Assembly: GCF_014201115.1 (NCBI RefSeq)
Contig: NZ_JACHDO010000001.1
Location: forward strand, 992,001 to 1,056,000
Source of the DNA: Nocardiopsis metallicus
Lineage (GTDB): Bacteria; Actinomycetota; Actinomycetes; Streptosporangiales; Streptosporangiaceae
Length of the DNA stretch: 64,000 nucleotides
Reading direction: 5' to 3'
In this document: in pieces, positions 11,701 to 22,889 of the stretch
Layout: the number at the start of each line of letters is the position of its first letter
Numbering within the stretch: position 1 is the stretch's first letter
Notes under the pieces: model-generated
What the model was told of the DNA's origin: nothing
What the model saw: the letters and a program-made list of their open reading frames with translations, nothing else
Databases searched by the model: none
Made by a program: the position numbers and the translations under genes

Positions 11701-14700
11701 CCTCGTCGGCCGGAAGCGGAGCCGCCGCAATCAACCGGGCGGGGACGGCGAGCGGACGGCCGAGGGCGAGGGCCTGGTCGAACAGGGCCAGCCCCTGCTC
11801 CGGGTTCAACGGGGCGATGCCGATCCGCTCCCAGCGGGCGACCGCCTTGGGGCTCAGCCCGGCCCCCATGCCGTGGCTGTCGTCCCACAGACCCCAGGCC
11901 AGGGAGGTTGCGGGCAGTCCTTGGGCGCGGCGGTGCTGGGCGAGGGCGTCCAGGAAGGTGTTCCCGGCCGCGTAGTTGGCCTGACCAGCCGTGCCCAGGA
12001 GCCCAGACACGGAGGAGAACAGGACGAACAGGCGCAGGTCCAGACCCCGGGTCAGCTCGTGCAGGTGCCAGGCGGCGTCCACCTTGGGCCGCAGCACCGC
12101 GTCCAGCCGGTCTCCGGTGAGGTTCTCCACGGTGGTGTCGTCCAGGACTCCGGCGGTGTGCACGACCCCGGTGAGCGGGTGCTCGGCGGGGAGCCCGTCG
12201 AGCAGGGCCGCGAGCTGGTCCCGGTCGGTGGTGTCACACGCGGAGATGGTGACGGTGGCGCCGAGTTCGGTGAGCTTGGCGCGGAGCTCCTCGGCGCCAC
12301 CTGCTTGGGGGCCGCGTCGGCTGACCAGCAGCAGGCGGCGTACGCCGTGTTCGGTGACCAGGTGGCGGGCGAACAGGGAACCCAGTCCTCTGGTGCCACC
12401 GGTGACCAGAACCGTTCCCTCGGACAGCGGTGCTTCGGACAGCGGTGCTTCGGAGGCGGTGGCCTCCGCAGCCGTCATCCGCTCCAGCCGGGGGATGTGC
12501 AGTCGGCCGTCCCGGATCGCCAACTGCTCCTCGCCGGTGGCCAGGGCGGCAGCGAACAGGGGGGCGGAAGCGAGATCGCCCCCGTCCTCAGTCTTGACGT
12601 CGATCACCGACACCAGACCGGGGTGTTCGACCTGGACGGAGCGGAGCAGCCCCCACACCGTGGAGTGGGTCGGGTCGACCGCCTCGCCGTCCTCGACACC
12701 CACCGCACCACGGGTGACCAAGACCAGGCGGCCGGTACCGTCCTGATCGTCGGCGAGGCGGTGCTGCACCAGCTCCAGCACCCGGCCGGCCACGGCCCTG
12801 GCCTCCTCGGTGGTCCGCTCCCCCTCTGCCTGAGAGGAACGCGGGAGGACGGCAACACCGATCCCCTCGGGGAAAGCTTCAGGGAGAGGGCTGACCGGAA
12901 TCCGGCTCCAGCCCAGCTCAGCGTCCTCCGGAGCGCGAACCACCGGCCAGCCGAGGACCAGCGGGGCGGGTCCGTGTGGGCTGGCGGCGGCGGTCAGGTG
13001 CTCCGGTGCGACCGGCCGCAGAACCAGGGAGCGCACCGTTGCGACCGGGGCCCCGGACGGGTCGGTGAAGCTGAGCGAGACCTCGCCCGCACCGACCCTG
13101 CCACTGCCGGGGGAGACCCGGACCCGCAGCTCCGTCGCCCCTGTGGCGTGCAGCTCCACGTCCGACCAGGTGAACGGCAGGGTCAGCCGGTCCTCGGCAG
13201 CGCCCTCCAGCACCACCGGGTGGAGCGCGGCATCGGTCAGCGCCGGGTGCAGCTGGAAGAGCGGCGTGAGGTCATCGCCCTGCCCCTCGGGGAGGACGAC
13301 CTCGGCCAACAGGTCGTCGCCGTCGCGCCACAGTGCCCGCAGGCCGCGGAACGCCGGACCGTACTCGAACCCGAGCCCGGCCAGCCGGTCGTAACCGTCG
13401 GCCAGGTCGACCGGGATGGCGGAGTCCGGCGGCCACGAGTCCTCCCCGACCGCGGCGGTGACCGTGTCGGTCGGGGCGAGCGTGCCGGTGGCATGGCGGG
13501 TCCAGGGCCCGTCCGCGCCCTCTGGGCGGGCGTGCACGCTGAGCGAGCGCAGTCCGTCCGCATCAGCGGCGCCCACGGAGACCTGGACCAGGAACCCGCC
13601 ACTGCCCGCGGGTTCGGGGAACACCAGCGGAGCCGCAACGACCAGGTCGGCCACGCGGCCGCATCCCGTCCGTTGCCCGGCGGTCAGGGCCAGTTCGAGG
13701 AAGGCGGTGGCGGGCAGCAGCACGGCCCCGCCCACCCGATGGTCAGCGAGCCAGGGGTGCGAGTCCAGGCCGAGACGGCCGGTGAACACTGTCCCGTCCT
13801 GGTCGACCAGCTCCACACTTCCGCCGACGAAGGGGTGGCCGGTGCGGTCCAGGCCCAGTCCCCGCAGGTCACCGGTGCCGGCCGAGGACAACCAGTGGCG
13901 CTCCCGCTGGAAGGCGTAGGTCGGTAGGGAGACGGTGGCGGCCTCTGCGGGGTACAGGGAGGCGGTGTCCAGCGGGACCCCGGTCACGTACACGCGGGCC
14001 AGCGCCTCGGTGACGGTCCGGGTCTCAGGCACATCGGTACGCAGAAGCGGGACGGCGGTGGTGTCCCTTCCCAGGCTCTGGCGGACAAGCGTGGTCAGGA
14101 CGGGGTCGGGTCCGAGCTCCAGGTAGGTGGTCACGTCCTGTTCTTGAAGCGTGGTGAGTGCGTGGTGGAAGCGGACGGCGCCGCGGATCTGGTCGGTCCA
14201 GTAGCCGGGTGAGGTCAGCTGCTCGGTGGTGGCCAGCTCGCCGGTCAGGGTGGAGATGATCGGGAGGTTGGGGGCCGCGAAGGTGAGCGTCGCGGCGACA
14301 GCGCGGAATTCCTCCAGCGCCTCGTCCATGTGGGGTGAGTGGAAGGCGTGGCTGACGGTGAGCTGTTTGGTGCGTCGGCCCTGCTCTGCCCAGTGGGAAG
14401 CGATCTTCTGCGCGGCTTGGGTGTCGCCGGAGATGACCAGTGAGCTGGGGGCGTTGATGGCCGCGATGGAGACCTGGCCCGGCACGAGGTGCGGGGTGAT
14501 CTCGTCTTCGGTGGCCTGGATGGCGATCATGGCGCCGTCGCTTCGGGCGGCCTGCATGAGACGGCCCCGAGTAGCGACCAAGGTGGCCGCGTCGTTCAGG
14601 TTCAGGACCCCGGACACGTGGGCGGCGGTGAGCTCTCCGATGGAGTGCCCGGCCAGCAGGTCAGGTGCGAGGCCGTGGTGTTCCAGAAGCCGGAATAGCG

Positions 14701-17700
14701 CCGTTTCCAGGGCGAAGAGGGCGGGTTGGGTGTAGGCGGTGGTGTTGAGCAGCTCGGCGTCTTCGGTGAAGAGGACGTCCTTGAGCGGGGCGTCCAGGTG
14801 CGGGTCCAGGGCGGCGACGACCTGGTCGAAGGCCAGGGCGAACACCGGTGAGGATTCGTAGAGTTCGCGGCCCATGCCCAGCCGCTGGGCACCTTGACCG
14901 GTGAACAGGAACGCGGTCCGAGCGTTAGCGAGCGCGGTACCCCGCACGAGGTCGGGTGTCTCGCGCCCCTCAGCCAGGGCATCGAGTCCGGTGCTGAAGT
15001 CCGTCAAAACGACCGCCCGCTCATCGAACGCGGCCCGGGTGATGGCCAGGGAGTACCCGATATCGGTGGGGTTCAGCTCGGGGCGCTTGGCCACATGCTC
15101 GCGCAGACGTGCGGCCTGAGCTCGTAGAGCGGCGTCGCTGTGCGCAGAGAGCAGCCAGGGTCCCGGGGCCTGCTCTCCGGAAGGCTCCGGCACCGGGGCC
15201 ACCTCGGTCCCGTGCTCTTCGATGATGACGTGGGCGTTGGTGCCGCTGATGCCGAAGGACGACACCGCGGCGCGGCGGGGCCGGCCGCCCTCCTGTTCCC
15301 AGGGGCGTTCCTCGGTGAGGAGCTCGACGGCTCCGGCCGCCCAGTCCACGTGCGGCGAGGGCTGGTCCACGTGCAGGGTGCGCGGCAGGGTGCCGTGGCG
15401 CATCGCCTGGACCATCTTGATGAGTCCGCCGACCCCGGCCGCCGCCTGGGCGTGGCCGATGTTGGACTTGAGCGACCCGAGGTAGAGCGGCCGCTCCGGT
15501 TCCCGGTCCTGGCCGTAGGTGGCGAGCAGCGCTTGAGCTTCGATCGGGTCGCCCAGCCGGGTGCCGGTGCCGTGTGCCTCCACGGCATCGATATCCGTGG
15601 CGGCCAGTCCGGCGTCGGCCAGTGCGTCCCGGATGACTCGCTCCTGGGAGGGGCCGTTGGGTGCGGTGAGTCCGTTGGAGGCGCCGTCCTGGTTGATGGC
15701 TGAGCCGCGGACGACCGCGAGGACGCGGTGGCCGTTGCGTTCGGCGTCGGAGAGTCGTTCCAGCAGAAGCACTCCGACCCCCTCGGACCAGCCGGTGCCG
15801 TCCGCGGCGGCCGCGAAGGGCTTGCAGCGGCCGTCACCGGCCAGTCCGCCCTGGCGGGCGAACTCGACGAACATGCCCGGGGTGGACATCACCGTCACCC
15901 CGCCCGCCAGTGCCATCGTGGTCTCCCCCTGACGCAGGGAGCGCACCGCCTGGTGCAGGGCGACCAGGGAGGAGGAACAGGCTGTGTCCACCGTGACCGC
16001 CGGGCCCACCAGACCGAGCCGGTAGGCGATCCGGCCCGACATCACGCTGGACGTCCCCCCGGTCAGCAGGTGCCCCCTGGAGCCCTCGGGTCCGTCGTGC
16101 ATGCGGGGCCCGTAGTCCAGGGCGGTGCCGCCCACGAACACCCCGGTCCGGCTGCCGTGCAGGGATCCCGGGTCGACCCGGGCGCTCTCCACCGCCTCCC
16201 ACGCGGTCTCCAACAGCAGCCGCTGCTGCGGGTCCATCGCCGCGGCCTCGCGCGGGGAAATCCCGAAGAACTCCGCGTCAAAGCGGTCCGCGTCGTACAG
16301 GAACCCGCCTCGGCGCACCGACAGGTCGTCCAGGTTCCAGCCCCGGTCGAGGGGGAAGTCACCGACCGCGTCCACCCCTTCGTGGACCAGTCTCCACAGG
16401 TCCTCGGGGGAGGCGGCCGCACCCGGGTAGCGGCAAGCCATCCCGACGATTGCGATCGGCTCGTCCGCGGCGGCGGTCGGGCGCGCCGCGTCGGAACCGT
16501 CGGGTCCGCCGAGCAGTTCGTTGACAAGGAAGTCGGTCAGCGCGCGCGGGGTCGGGTGGTCGAACAGCAGACCGCCACCCAGGCGCAGCCCGGTGGCCCG
16601 GGCCAGGGCGTCGCGCAGCTCCACTGACATCAGCGAGTCGAAGCCCAGGCCGCGGAAGCTCTCCCGCGCGTCCACGCCGGTCGTCCCGGTACTGGCCAGG
16701 ACCTCGGAGGTCAGCCGCAGTACGAGATCGGCGACGGCGCGTCGGCGCGCGCTCTCCGGTCCGATGGCCCACGGCGCGCCCTCTGCGCTCTCCGCCGCGA
16801 GCGGTTTGGAAGCGCGCTCCGGGGTCTTGGGTGCGGCCTTCTCTGTGGTCAGCGGTCGGGGAGCCTCGCGGGTCCCGTCCAGCCAGTAGCGCTCCCGCTG
16901 GAACGCGTAACCAGGCAGGCTGACGCGGTGCGCGCCGGTTCCGGTGAAGGGCACCGACCAGTCCACCCGCGCGCCCCGCACGAAGGCGGTGGCCAGGGCG
17001 GTGTGCGCGGTCGCGACTTCGGGGCGGCCCGCGCGCAGCAGCGGAACGGCCGCCACCGCGTCCGGGTCGAGGACCCCGTTCCGGACCAGCGCGGAGCACA
17101 CCCCGTCCGGTCCCGGTTCGAGGAAGGTGCGTGCACCGCTCTCCTCCAGGGCGCGCACGGTCTCAAGGAAGCGCACCGGACGGCGCACCTGGTCGACCCA
17201 GTACTCCGCATCGCTCCACTCGCCCGCGCCGACCCGGCGCCCGGTCACCGATGACACCACGGCGACGGTCGGCTCGTGCCAGGTGAGTTCCGCGGCCACC
17301 GCCCGCAGGTCGGCCAGCATCGGCTCCATGAGCGGGGAGTGGAAGGCGTGGCTGACTGTCAGCTGCTTGGTCCGGGCGCCCGCACGGGAGCACTCCTGCT
17401 CGATCTCGGCCACGGCGTCGGCCGCACCCGAGACCACCACGGCGCGCGGGCCGTTGACCGCGGCCAGGCCCACCTGCTCCTCGTACTGGGCGAGGAGGGG
17501 TGCCACCTCCTCCTCGGTCGCCTCCACCGCGACCATCGCCCCGCCCCGGGGCAGCGCCTGCATCAGGCGGCCGCGCGCGGCCACCAGCCGGCCGGCGTCC
17601 GCCAGGTCTAGAACCCCGGCCGCGTGCGCGGCGGAGATCTCACCGATGGAGTGACCGGCCAGGACGTCCGGGCGCAGGCCGCGCGCGGACAGCCACCGGA

Positions 17701-19504
17701 ACAGCGCCACCTCCAAGGCGAACAGCGCGGGCTGGGTGTACTCGGTCTCGGCCAGGCCCTGCCCGGAGGCGATGACCTCGCGCAGCGGCCGCTCCAGGTG
17801 GGGGTCCAGGGCGGCACAGACCTCGTCGAAGGCAGTGGCGAACACGGGGGAGGCCTCGTGCAGCTCCTGCCCCATGCCCTGCCGCTGGGCGCCCTGACCG
17901 GTGAACACGTAGGCCAGGCCACCCTCGTCGGTCCGCCCGGTCGCCGTGCCGGGGTGGGTGCGCCCCGCGGCCAGCGCCGCCAGCGCCTCGTGGTTCCCGG
18001 GGTCCAGGACCGCCCGGTGCGGGAAGAAGGTGCGGGTGGTGGCCAGGGAGTAGCCGATGTCCGCGGGCTCCGCGTCCGGGCGCTCGGCCAGGTGGTCGAG
18101 GAGCCGGGCGGCCTGGCCGCGCAGGGCTTCGGGGCTCTTGGCGGAGAGCACCCACGGGGCGGCCGGCTCGCCGTGTCCCGGTCCGGCCTGGCCCGGTTCG
18201 GTCGCGGGCGTGTGAGCGGGTGCGTGTGCGGGGGCCTCGCCGAGCACCACGTGGGCGTTGGTTCCGCCCATGCCGAAGGAACTGACCCCCGCCACCAGCG
18301 GGCGGTCCGGTTCGGGCCACGGGGCGGTCTCGGTCTGGACGGCCAGGTTCAGCCGCTCCAACGGGATGGCCGGGTTGGCGGAGGCGAAGTTCAGGCTCGG
18401 CGGCAGCTCGCGGTGCTCCAGGCTGAGCAGTGTCTTGATCAGGCCCGCGATCCCGGCGGCGCCTTCCAGGTGGCCGATGTTGGTCTTGACCGAACCCACG
18501 CGCAGCGGGTGCCCGCCGTCCCGGGAGGAGCCGAGAGCCGCGCCCAGGGCGGCGGCCTCGATCGGGTCGCCGACCGGGGTGCCGGTGCCGTGCAGCTCCA
18601 CGTACTGGACGTCCTGCGGGCGGACCCCGGCCTGCTCGACGGCCCGGGCGATGACCCGCTCCTGGGCCTCGGACCCGGGGACGGTGAGTCCCTCGGTGGC
18701 CCCGTCGTTATTGACCGCGCTGCCCAGGATCACCGCGCGCACCCGGTCACCGTTGGCCAGGGCCGCCGCCAGCGGCTTGAGGACCAGGACCCCGGCCCCC
18801 TCTCCGGGGACGAACCCGTTGGCGCGGGCGTCGAAGGTGTAGGTGTTCCCGTCCGGGGACAGAGCGCCGAAACGCTGTTCGGTGACCCCGTTCTCGGGGA
18901 GCAGGTTCAGGTTGACCCCGGCGGCCAGGGCCGTGGTGCTCTCCCCGCTCCGCAGGCTCTCGGCGGCCAGGTGAACGGCGACCAGGGAGGAGGACTGCGC
19001 GGAGTCGACGGTCAGGCTCGGCCCGTGCAGCCCCAGGTGGTAGGAGACCCGGTTGGCGATCACACCCCGGTTGGTGCCGGTCATGGTGTGCTGGGTGATC
19101 GCCTCGGTCCCGTGCCGGTAGAGCAGGCCGGTGTAGTCGTCCCGGAGGCTGCCGACAAACACCGAGGTGGAGCTGTCGCGCAGAGTGGCGGGGACGATCC
19201 CGGCGTCCTCCAGCGCCTGCCAGGCCAGCTCCAGCACCAGCCGCTGCTGGGGGTCGGTCGCCGCGGCCTCACGCGGGGAGATCCCGAAGAAGCGCGCGTC
19301 GAAGTCGGCGACCTGGTCGAGGTAACCGCCCCGGTTCGGGCCCTCTCCGTCACCACGGCGCTCCGGTGGTGTCGTTCCCACGGCGCTGGTGCCCTCGCGC
19401 AGCAGCCGCCAGAACTCCTCGGGACCCTCGGCCCCCGGCAGGCGGCAGGACACACCGACGACCGCGATGGCTTTCTCGGTGTTGATCGGCCTCTCGGGCG
19501 CCAT
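5798..19504 (-). CDS. Type I PKS, KSQ loading module plus extension modules 1 and 2 (4568 aa)
   Basis: This is the first PKS subunit. Its loading module is KSQ-AT-ACP: the KS active site reads DSAQSSS, with Gln170 in place of Cys, so it should decarboxylate malonyl-ACP to an acetyl starter. Module 1 is KS (Cys1176), AT (about 1530-1805), DH (HRVGG near 1921), KR (TGGTRGLG near 2368, LDD, SANYAAGN-type Tyr) and ACP (near 2682). Module 2 is KS (Cys2921), AT (about 3282-3555), DH (HRVAG near 3679, intact), KR (about 4128-4300) and ACP (near 4449). All three ATs carry HAFHS, typical of malonyl-CoA. KR2 keeps the nucleotide-binding GGTGTLG, Ser and Lys, but the catalytic Tyr position is Leu4277 (NLAAAN), and LDD is replaced by VDN; it is probably inactive. 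The C-terminus ([15 protein letters not shown]) is a docking segment that should pair with the next PKS. The ATG has a strong GGAGAGGTGAACCC ribosome site. Confidence 0.97.
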   Translation of the reverse strand: MAPERPINTEKAIAVVGVSCRLPGAEGPEEFWRLLREGTSAVGTTPPERRGDGEGPNRGGYLDQVADFDARFFGISPREAAATDPQQRLVLELAWQALEDAGIVPATLRDSSTSVFVGSLRDDYTGLLYRHGTEAITQHTMTGTNRGVIANRVSYHLGLHGPSLTVDSAQSSSLVAVHLAAESLRSGESTTALAAGVNLNLLPENGVTEQRFGALSPDGNTYTFDARANGFVPGEGAGVLVLKPLAAALANGDRVRAVILGSAVNNDGATEGLTVPGSEAQERVIARAVEQAGVRPQDVQYVELHGTGTPVGDPIEAAALGAALGSSRDGGHPLRVGSVKTNIGHLEGAAGIAGLIKTLLSLEHRELPPSLNFASANPAIPLERLNLAVQTETAPWPEPDRPLVAGVSSFGMGGTNAHVVLGEAPAHAPAHTPATEPGQAGPGHGEPAAPWVLSAKSPEALRGQAARLLDHLAERPDAEPADIGYSLATTRTFFPHRAVLDPGNHEALAALAAGRTHPGTATGRTDEGGLAYVFTGQGAQRQGMGQELHEASPVFATAFDEVCAALDPHLERPLREVIASGQGLAETEYTQPALFALEVALFRWLSARGLRPDVLAGHSIGEISAAHAAGVLDLADAGRLVAARGRLMQALPRGGAMVAVEATEEEVAPLLAQYEEQVGLAAVNGPRAVVVSGAADAVAEIEQECSRAGARTKQLTVSHAFHSPLMEPMLADLRAVAAELTWHEPTVAVVSSVTGRRVGAGEWSDAEYWVDQVRRPVRFLETVRALEESGARTFLEPGPDGVCSALVRNGVLDPDAVAAVPLLRAGRPEVATAHTALATAFVRGARVDWSVPFTGTGAHRVSLPGYAFQRERYWLDGTREAPRPLTTEKAAPKTPERASKPLAAESAEGAPWAIGPESARRRAVADLVLRLTSEVLASTGTTGVDARESFRGLGFDSLMSVELRDALARATGLRLGGGLLFDHPTPRALTDFLVNELLGGPDGSDAARPTAAADEPIAIVGMACRYPGAAASPEDLWRLVHEGVDAVGDFPLDRGWNLDDLSVRRGGFLYDADRFDAEFFGISPREAAAMDPQQRLLLETAWEAVESARVDPGSLHGSRTGVFVGGTALDYGPRMHDGPEGSRGHLLTGGTSSVMSGRIAYRLGLVGPAVTVDTACSSSLVALHQAVRSLRQGETTMALAGGVTVMSTPGMFVEFARQGGLAGDGRCKPFAAAADGTGWSEGVGVLLLERLSDAERNGHRVLAVVRGSAINQDGASNGLTAPNGPSQERVIRDALADAGLAATDIDAVEAHGTGTRLGDPIEAQALLATYGQDREPERPLYLGSLKSNIGHAQAAAGVGGLIKMVQAMRHGTLPRTLHVDQPSPHVDWAAGAVELLTEERPWEQEGGRPRRAAVSSFGISGTNAHVIIEEHGTEVAPVPEPSGEQAPGPWLLSAHSDAALRAQAARLREHVAKRPELNPTDIGYSLAITRAAFDERAVVLTDFSTGLDALAEGRETPDLVRGTALANARTAFLFTGQGAQRLGMGRELYESSPVFALAFDQVVAALDPHLDAPLKDVLFTEDAELLNTTAYTQPALFALETALFRLLEHHGLAPDLLAGHSIGELTAAHVSGVLNLNDAATLVATRGRLMQAARSDGAMIAIQATEDEITPHLVPGQVSIAAINAPSSLVISGDTQAAQKIASHWAEQGRRTKQLTVSHAFHSPHMDEALEEFRAVAATLTFAAPNLPIISTLTGELATTEQLTSPGYWTDQIRGAVRFHHALTTLQEQDVTTYLELGPDPVLTTLVRQSLGRDTTAVPLLRTDVPETRTVTEALARVYVTGVPLDTASLYPAEAATVSLPTYAFQRERHWLSSAGTGDLRGLGLDRTGHPFVGGSVELVDQDGTVFTGRLGLDSHPWLADHRVGGAVLLPATAFLELALTAGQRTGCGRVADLVVAAPLVFPEPAGSGGFLVQVSVGAADADGLRSLSVHARPEGADGPWTRHATGTLAPTDTVTAAVGEDSWPPDSAIPVDLADGYDRLAGLGFEYGPAFRGLRALWRDGDDLLAEVVLPEGQGDDLTPLFQLHPALTDAALHPVVLEGAAEDRLTLPFTWSDVELHATGATELRVRVSPGSGRVGAGEVSLSFTDPSGAPVATVRSLVLRPVAPEHLTAAASPHGPAPLVLGWPVVRAPEDAELGWSRIPVSPLPEAFPEGIGVAVLPRSSQAEGERTTEEARAVAGRVLELVQHRLADDQDGTGRLVLVTRGAVGVEDGEAVDPTHSTVWGLLRSVQVEHPGLVSVIDVKTEDGGDLASAPLFAAALATGEEQLAIRDGRLHIPRLERMTAAEATASEAPLSEAPLSEGTVLVTGGTRGLGSLFARHLVTEHGVRRLLLVSRRGPQAGGAEELRAKLTELGATVTISACDTTDRDQLAALLDGLPAEHPLTGVVHTAGVLDDTTVENLTGDRLDAVLRPKVDAAWHLHELTRGLDLRLFVLFSSVSGLLGTAGQANYAAGNTFLDALAQHRRAQGLPATSLAWGLWDDSHGMGAGLSPKAVARWERIGIAPLNPEQGLALFDQALALGRPLAVPARLIAAAPLPADEVRPVLRGLLRTSPRRAASSGSDAGGREQGSAWLRSIADLAVEEREAAVLEFVRTTVASVLGHSGTGAISAERAFGDLGFDSLSGVELRNRLAETTGVRLSPTTVFDHPTPRALAAHLTGEVARRAGGATAAKAGASRIRARVAADTDEPIAIVGMACRYPGGVASPEALWTLVHEGVDAVSGFPTNRGWDLEALYDPDPDRIGTSYTRHGGFLHEADQFDPAFFGLSPREATAMDPQQRLLLETAWETFENAELDPAALRGTDTGVFTGVMYDDYASRLPRVPEDFEGFLLAGNLSSVVSGRLSYTYGLEGPAVTVDTACSSSLVALHQAASALRRGECGLALAGGVTVMSSPNTFVEFSRQRGLSADGRCKSFAADADGTGWSEGVGLLLLEKLSDAERNGHRVLAVVRGSAINQDGASNGLTAPNGPSQERVIRQALADAGLTATDIDAVEAHGTGTRLGDPIEAQALLATYGQDRPEDRPLYLGSLKSNIGHAQAAAGVGGIIKMVQAMRHGALPRTLHAEQPSPHVDWEAGAVELLTEERPWEQESERPRRAAVSSFGISGTNAHVIIEEPEHSGRETPADSPEALSAQAAPVTALPWVLSAKTPEALRGQAARLREHVAAHPELDPADVGHSLATTRADLDHRAAVIGKDRAELLGALDAFIEGADGNVVTGSPAGGKTAFLFTGQGAQRLGMGRELYESSPVFALAFDQVVAALDPHLDAPLKDVLFTEDAELLNTTAYTQPALFALETALFRLLEHHGLAPDLLAGHSIGELTAAHVSGVLNLNDAATLVATRGRLMQAARSDGAMIAIQATEDEITPHLVPGQVSIAAINAPSSLVISGDTQAAQKIASHWAEQGRRTKQLTVSHAFHSPHMDEALEEFRAVAATLTFAAPNLPIISTLTGELATTEQLTSPGYWTDQIRGAVRFHHALTTLQEQDATTYLELGPDPVLTALTQQTLDESPVTALPLLRTGVPEPHTFATALATLHINGANPDWDTVFPEATTVPLPTYAFQHDRHWLELGRSAPTDATSLGLQGTGHPLTGAVLTLADRNETVLTGRLSAATHPWLTDHRVAGTVLVPGTALVELAVQAADRVGYGLVEELTLSAPLVLPEQGSVDLQVVVTEADANDRRAVTVYSRAESTVGANGTDDADSGWTSHAVGALTVSAPPAATGDLVVWPPAGAAEVDLTGAYERLTAHGYEYGPVFQGLHRAWRDGGTLYAEIRTDEAATAADFAVDPALLDAALHVLLPGVVDEDRPPVLPFSWSDVRVHNTGASVLRVRLEPVGSGSYALTVVDGTGGPVASIGSLDLRPFSTDSLRQGTDPALGLLTEVTWTPFSETAAVADPVPTGPVVAGTEDLAALADSEGPVPPVVVLSPPTAGSAGDRSVAERARETTHQVLSAVQAWLAAERFAESRLVLHTRGAVAVHEKEDTDPAQATVWGLVRSAQTENPGRLVLVDTGADANANGAEPQPDALAALLASGEPQAALRDGQILLPRLARSTAPAPESEPGQPVDLSQGTVLVTGGTGTLGRIAARHLVSEHGVQHLLLVSRRGPNAPGTQDLHTELSDLGATVTITATDTTDRDQLADLLDTIPAAHPLTGIVHTAGTVDNGLLTGMSAERLHSVLHPKADTAWHLHELTRNHDLAAFVLFSSFTATLGGPGQGNLAAANAFLDGLAAHRTAQGLPATSVAWGLWRDTGISAGLGDAELRRYGRDGLRPLTPQEGTSALDQALSTAAPFLLAAPLSGASTHPLIAGSAAPDGTIGTEDTDSAHGSGQAHTEAGSGPSLPGRVAAADPADRPALVLDALLTRIAAVLGHPSTTSIDPEQPFQELGFDSLTAVDLRNRLSEMVGERLPATVVFDHPTPAALAAHLLEGLAPDGAGQALGSLDQLETALADLPEDEEERRQISSRLRVLLSRLAPAAPEQEAEDDTSRIDQASASEIFDLIDNELGRSGA
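8828..9653. repeat. Copy A of a nearly identical 826-bp repeat covering the AT domain (module 2)
   Basis: Bases 8828-9653 match 14093-14918 over 826 bp. I found only two adjacent differences, changing one residue (Ala to Val in [10 protein letters not shown]). The match starts and ends abruptly inside the AT reading frame, while the flanking DH and linker sequences of the two modules are clearly diverged. Recent duplication or gene conversion between modules is the likely cause. Confidence 0.93.
14093..14918. repeat. Copy B of the 826-bp AT repeat (module 1)
   Basis: This is the partner of 8828-9653, in the same orientation, 5265 bases away. Both encode the AT core from [11 protein letters not shown] to [10 protein letters not shown], including GHSIG and HAFHS. 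Such a long direct repeat could also cause assembly collapse or in-frame deletion of one module. Confidence 0.93.
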
Positions 19505-19879
19505 GGGTTCACCTCTCCGTTTTCTCTGATGCGCTCCGGTGCCCTCTGAGGGCGTATCCGGGTCGCCGGGAAATCAGCTGGAATCGACGGTACGTCCGCT
19601 TCCATGGAGAGTGTTCTACAGTGCGTCCACGGCTTGGTAAGTGCCTTTTTTCGGTGCTTCTCACGAAGGCTCGATGGCTGTTCGGTGGGTCTCTTGTTCC
19701 CTGTTTTGTCTAGGCTTGTGGGCGCTTGGGGGTGGTGTGAGAATTTGGCTGGAGCAGCACGGAGTCCCGTGGATGTGACCCCGGTCATGAAATCAACTAT
19801 TCGATAATCGTCCGGTAATCGGGCTTGAATCAGATCGTTTTTGAGTTTCTCTCAAAATTGCGAAAGGAAGGTTTCTGAA
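19505..19879. promoter_or_regulatory. Divergent control region between the PKS operon and accE
   Basis: This 375-bp gap is clearly richer in A and T than the neighbouring genes. It separates the PKS operon (leftward) from accE (rightward). It holds the heptad repeats at 19804-19832 and an inverted repeat at 19839-19857 (TTTTGAG, TTTCT, CTCAAAA), which may be an operator. No convincing gene is seen in it. Both flanking genes belong to the polyketide pathway, so joint control is likely. Confidence 0.65.
19804..19832 (-). promoter_or_regulatory. Candidate SARP-binding direct repeats upstream of the PKS operon
   Basis: Read on the minus strand, three heptads occur at an exact 11-bp period: TGATTCA, CGATTAC and CGATTAT, with 4-bp spacers AGCC and CGGA. 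Heptameric direct repeats with 4-bp spacers are the known binding layout of SARP regulators, and a SARP gene lies at 33841-36027. A similar array (CTGTTAC, CAATTAC) precedes the aminotransferase. The link to this SARP is inference. Confidence 0.5.
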
Positions 19880-20083
19880 ATGGTGAACAGCGAGGTAGGC
19901 GCGGTGCTCAGGATCGTGCGTGGCGACCCGGACGCCGAGGAGATCGCGGCGTTGGTCGTGGCTCTGGCACAGGCCGCCCGGACCACGGGCGGGGACACCG
20001 GACCCGCGCCGGAGCGTCCGCGCTGGTTCCGCGGGCACCGCAACACCTACCGCGCCCCCGGATCCTGGGCGGCGGGGGGCTGA
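19880..20083 (+). CDS. accE: Acyl-CoA carboxylase epsilon subunit (67 aa)
   Basis: This small protein begins MVNSEVGAVLRIVRGDPDAE and ends in RPRWFRGHRNTYRAPGSW. A short 'v-r-G-p-eElaALvavl' segment followed by an Arg/Trp-rich tail is typical of actinobacterial acyl-CoA carboxylase epsilon subunits, which stabilise the carboxylase complex. I chose the ATG at 19880 because GAAAGGAAGG lies just upstream; the longer in-frame start at 19841 lacks such a site. It is transcribed away from the PKS genes and probably works with the biotin-carrying alpha subunit at 21017-22783. No carboxyltransferase beta subunit is visible in this window. Confidence 0.82.
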   Translation: MVNSEVGAVLRIVRGDPDAEEIAALVVALAQAARTTGGDTGPAPERPRWFRGHRNTYRAPGSWAAGG

Positions 20084-20103
20084 GGGGCGGGTGTCGAAGG
20101 GCG

Positions 20104-20144
20104 CGCGTCCGCCGCATGGCGAGGCCCGCCGTGCCGCGGACGCG
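20104..20144. terminator. Hairpin between convergent accE and thioesterase genes
   Basis: Arms 20104-20112 and 20136-20144 pair perfectly. After one mismatch the stem continues with 20114-20121 against 20127-20134 around an AGGCC loop. It lies between the stops of two convergent genes and probably serves as a two-way terminator. There is no clear T tract. Confidence 0.55.
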
Positions 20145-20185
20145 GTACGGCGGACCGAAGGGGTGGGCGGGGCCCACGGCAGGGT

Positions 20186-20956
20186 TCAGGGCACGGGTAG
20201 CCGGGGGACGCGATCGGCGATCAGGCGGGTGACCTCGTTCGCGTGTTCGGTCAGGTAGAAGTGCCCGCCGGGCAGGACGTGAACCTCGGCTCCGGCTCCG
20301 GTGTGCTCGGCCCAGGACCCGGCGTCCTCCACCGGGAACAGCGGGTCCCGGTCACCGGTGAGGACGGTGAGGGGACAGCCGACCACCGCGTTCGGGGACG
20401 GCGTGTGCCCGGCCAGCGCGGTGTAGTCCGCCCGCAGTGCGGGCAGGAACATCGCCCGCAGGTCCGGATCGTCCAGGGCCGCCCTGGTGGTGCCGTGTAG
20501 GGCCGCGACCTCGGCGAGGAGCTGGTCATCGGTGAGCCGCCACTGGTTCCTCGGGTAGGCGCGCGAGGGCGGTCGCCGACCGGACAGGATCAGGTGGTCG
20601 ATCGGTGTACCCGAGACCAGCTCCAGGCGCTCGGCCACCTCGAAGGCGAGCAGGGCGCCCATGCTGTGCCCGAAGAACACCACGGGGGAGCGACCGGGTT
20701 CGGTCAGCGGTAGCAGCTCCGCGCTGATTCGGGAGACCAGTTCGTCCAGGTCCGTGATCCCGGGTTCGCTGTGGCGCTCCTGGCGTCCGGGGTACTGCAG
20801 GGCCAGGGTGCGCGTGTGCGGGGACAGGGCCGCCGACAGCGGATGGAAGAAACTCGCCGAGCCGCCCGCGTATGGGAAGCAGACCAGCGTCGGTGCCCCG
20901 TCATGGGCCGGATGGAAACCGCGTGTCCACGCGGAGGGGCGATCGGGGCTGGGCAC
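20186..20956 (-). CDS. Type II (editing) thioesterase, 256 aa
   Basis: This stand-alone alpha/beta-hydrolase removes stalled or wrong acyl groups from PKS carrier proteins. The sequence shows the family pattern: LVCFPYAGGSASFF near the N-terminus, nucleophile motif GHSMG near residue 95, a catalytic Asp in TGDRDPLFP and a His in PGGHFYL close to the end. Length matches the family. It is not the release enzyme, since the last PKS module has a reductase domain. The GTG start at 20956 has GGAGAAGC upstream. It is the last gene of a leftward run starting at 27254, only 60 bases after the carboxylase gene. Confidence 0.92.
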   Translation of the reverse strand: MPSPDRPSAWTRGFHPAHDGAPTLVCFPYAGGSASFFHPLSAALSPHTRTLALQYPGRQERHSEPGITDLDELVSRISAELLPLTEPGRSPVVFFGHSMGALLAFEVAERLELVSGTPIDHLILSGRRPPSRAYPRNQWRLTDDQLLAEVAALHGTTRAALDDPDLRAMFLPALRADYTALAGHTPSPNAVVGCPLTVLTGDRDPLFPVEDAGSWAEHTGAGAEVHVLPGGHFYLTEHANEVTRLIADRVPRLPVP

Positions 20957-21016
20957 GTGCTTCTCCGTTCATCGGGTTACGGGTGTACGGGTTCGGGCTG
21001 GCGGCGGGGGATACTC

Positions 21017-22783
21017 TCAGGCGTCCTTGATGTCGCAGACCACGGCGCCGTTGCCCACGGTCTCGCCCGGGGCGACCTTCAACCCGGTCACGGTCCCGGC
21101 CCGGTGCGCGGTCAGCGGCTGCTCCATCTTCATCGCCTCGATCACCACGACCGTCTCGCCCTCGGCCACGGTCTGGCCCTCGGCGGCCACGACCTTGACC
21201 ACGGTGCCCTGCATCGGCGAGACCAGCGAGTCCCCGCTGGCCGAGGCCGCGCCACCGCTCTTACGGGCGGCGCGCTTCTTCTTCCCACCGCTGTTCCCGG
21301 CAGCGGGGGCCGCCGCCACGCCCAGGGAGGCGGGCAGGACCACGTCGATGCGCTTGCCGCCCACCTCCACGGTCACGGTTTCCCGCTCAGGTGTCTCGGC
21401 GGTTCCGGGCTCACCCGCCCAGGGCTTGATCTGGTTGTCGAACTCGGTCTCGATCCACCGGGTGTAGACCCCGAACGGCTGGGCGGGGTCGGTGGGGGCG
21501 AACGCCGGGTCCTCGACGACGGTCTGGTGGAAGGGGATCACCGTGGGCATCCCGCCGACCTCGAACTCGGCCAGCGCCCGCTTGGAGCGCTGGAGCGCCT
21601 CGGTGCGGGTGCGGCCGGTCACGATCAGCTTGGCGACCATCGAGTCGAAGGCCTGGGGGACGGTGAACCCCGCCTCACAGCCGGTGTCCACCCGCACCCC
21701 GGGCCCGCCGGGCAGGGTGAAGGAGGTGATGGTGCCGGGGGCGGGCATGAAGCCGCGTCCGGCGTCCTCGGCGTTGATCCGGAACTCGAAGGAGTGTCCG
21801 CGGATGGCGGGGTCGTCGTAGCCCAGGGCTTCGCCGTCGGCGATGCGGAACATCTCACGGACCAGGTCGATCCCGGTGACCTCCTCGGACACGGGGTGCT
21901 CGACCTGCAGGCGGGTGTTGACCTCCAGGAAGGAGATGGTGCCGTCCACGCCGACCAGGAACTCGCAGGTGCCCGCGCCCACATAGCCCGCCTCCTTGAG
22001 GATGGCCTTGGAGGAGGCGTACAGCCGCTGCGTCTGATCGTCGGACAGGAAGGGGGCGGGGGCCTCCTCCACCAGTTTCTGGTGGCGGCGCTGCAGCGAG
22101 CAGTCGCGGGTGGAGACCACCACGACGTTGCCGTGGGAGTCGGCCAGGCACTGGGTCTCCACGTGGCGGGGCTTGTCCAGGTAGCGCTCCACGAAGCACT
22201 CGCCCCGACCGAACGCGGTGACCGCCTCGCGTGCCGCCGACTCGTAGGCGTCGGGCACCTGGTCCAGGGTGTGGGCGACCTTGAGCCCGCGCCCGCCGCC
22301 GCCGAAGGCGGCCTTGATCGCGATCGGCAGTCCGTGCTGCTCGGCGAAGGCCACGACCTCCTCGGCGGAGGTGACCGGGTCGGGGGTGCCCGCGACCAGG
22401 GGGGCGCCGACCTTCTGCGCGATGTGGCGGGCCTGCACCTTGTCGCCGAGTGCGGTGATCGCCGCTGGTGGCGGGCCGATCCAGGTGAGCCCGGCGTCGA
22501 TGACGGCCTGGGCGAAGTCGGCGTTCTCGGCCAGGAACCCGTACCCGGGGTGCACGGCGTCCGCACCGGACTCCGCGGCGATGGTCAGGAGTTTGTCGAT
22601 GTCGAGGTAGGAGTCGGCCGGGGTGGAGCCGCCCAGGCTGTGGGCCTGGTCGGCGACCTTGACGTGCAGGGCGTGCAGGTCGGGTTCGGCGTAGACGGCG
22701 ACGCTGGTGATCCCGGCGTCGCGGCAGGCGCGGGCGATGCGCACGGCGATCTCGCCGCGGTTGGCGATCAGAACTTTACGCAC
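21017..22783 (-). CDS. Acetyl/propionyl-CoA carboxylase alpha subunit (biotin carboxylase plus BCCP), 588 aa
   Basis: This protein carboxylates biotin with ATP and bicarbonate, the first half-reaction in making malonyl-CoA. The N-terminus [20 protein letters not shown] is typical of biotin carboxylases. The ATP-grasp region holds [12 protein letters not shown] and the [11 protein letters not shown] segment. The C-terminal carrier domain holds the biotin site [10 protein letters not shown] chose the GTG at 22783, which has GGAAAGG about ten bases upstream and starts directly at the conserved N-terminus; an ATG at 22819 would add 12 poorly conserved residues. With AccE at 19880 it is likely a pathway-specific malonyl-CoA supply. 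The beta subunit must be encoded elsewhere. Confidence 0.93.
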   Translation of the reverse strand: MRKVLIANRGEIAVRIARACRDAGITSVAVYAEPDLHALHVKVADQAHSLGGSTPADSYLDIDKLLTIAAESGADAVHPGYGFLAENADFAQAVIDAGLTWIGPPPAAITALGDKVQARHIAQKVGAPLVAGTPDPVTSAEEVVAFAEQHGLPIAIKAAFGGGGRGLKVAHTLDQVPDAYESAAREAVTAFGRGECFVERYLDKPRHVETQCLADSHGNVVVVSTRDCSLQRRHQKLVEEAPAPFLSDDQTQRLYASSKAILKEAGYVGAGTCEFLVGVDGTISFLEVNTRLQVEHPVSEEVTGIDLVREMFRIADGEALGYDDPAIRGHSFEFRINAEDAGRGFMPAPGTITSFTLPGGPGVRVDTGCEAGFTVPQAFDSMVAKLIVTGRTRTEALQRSKRALAEFEVGGMPTVIPFHQTVVEDPAFAPTDPAQPFGVYTRWIETEFDNQIKPWAGEPGTAETPERETVTVEVGGKRIDVVLPASLGVAAAPAAGNSGGKKKRAARKSGGAASASGDSLVSPMQGTVVKVVAAEGQTVAEGETVVVIEAMKMEQPLTAHRAGTVTGLKVAPGETVGNGAVVCDIKDA

Positions 22784-22889
22784 GGTCGAGTGCCTTTCCG
22801 TCACGGAGGACGGGCACATCGGAACCCCGGCACCGTGGACCCGGCGTCCGGGGTTCCGACGCCCCGAAGATCTGGTGAGACCGTCTCAC

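Noticed and set aside
11075-13927. 950-codon open frame on the plus strand inside the PKS
   Set aside because: Opposite the DH and KR of module 1; composition is a shadow of the PKS codon pattern.
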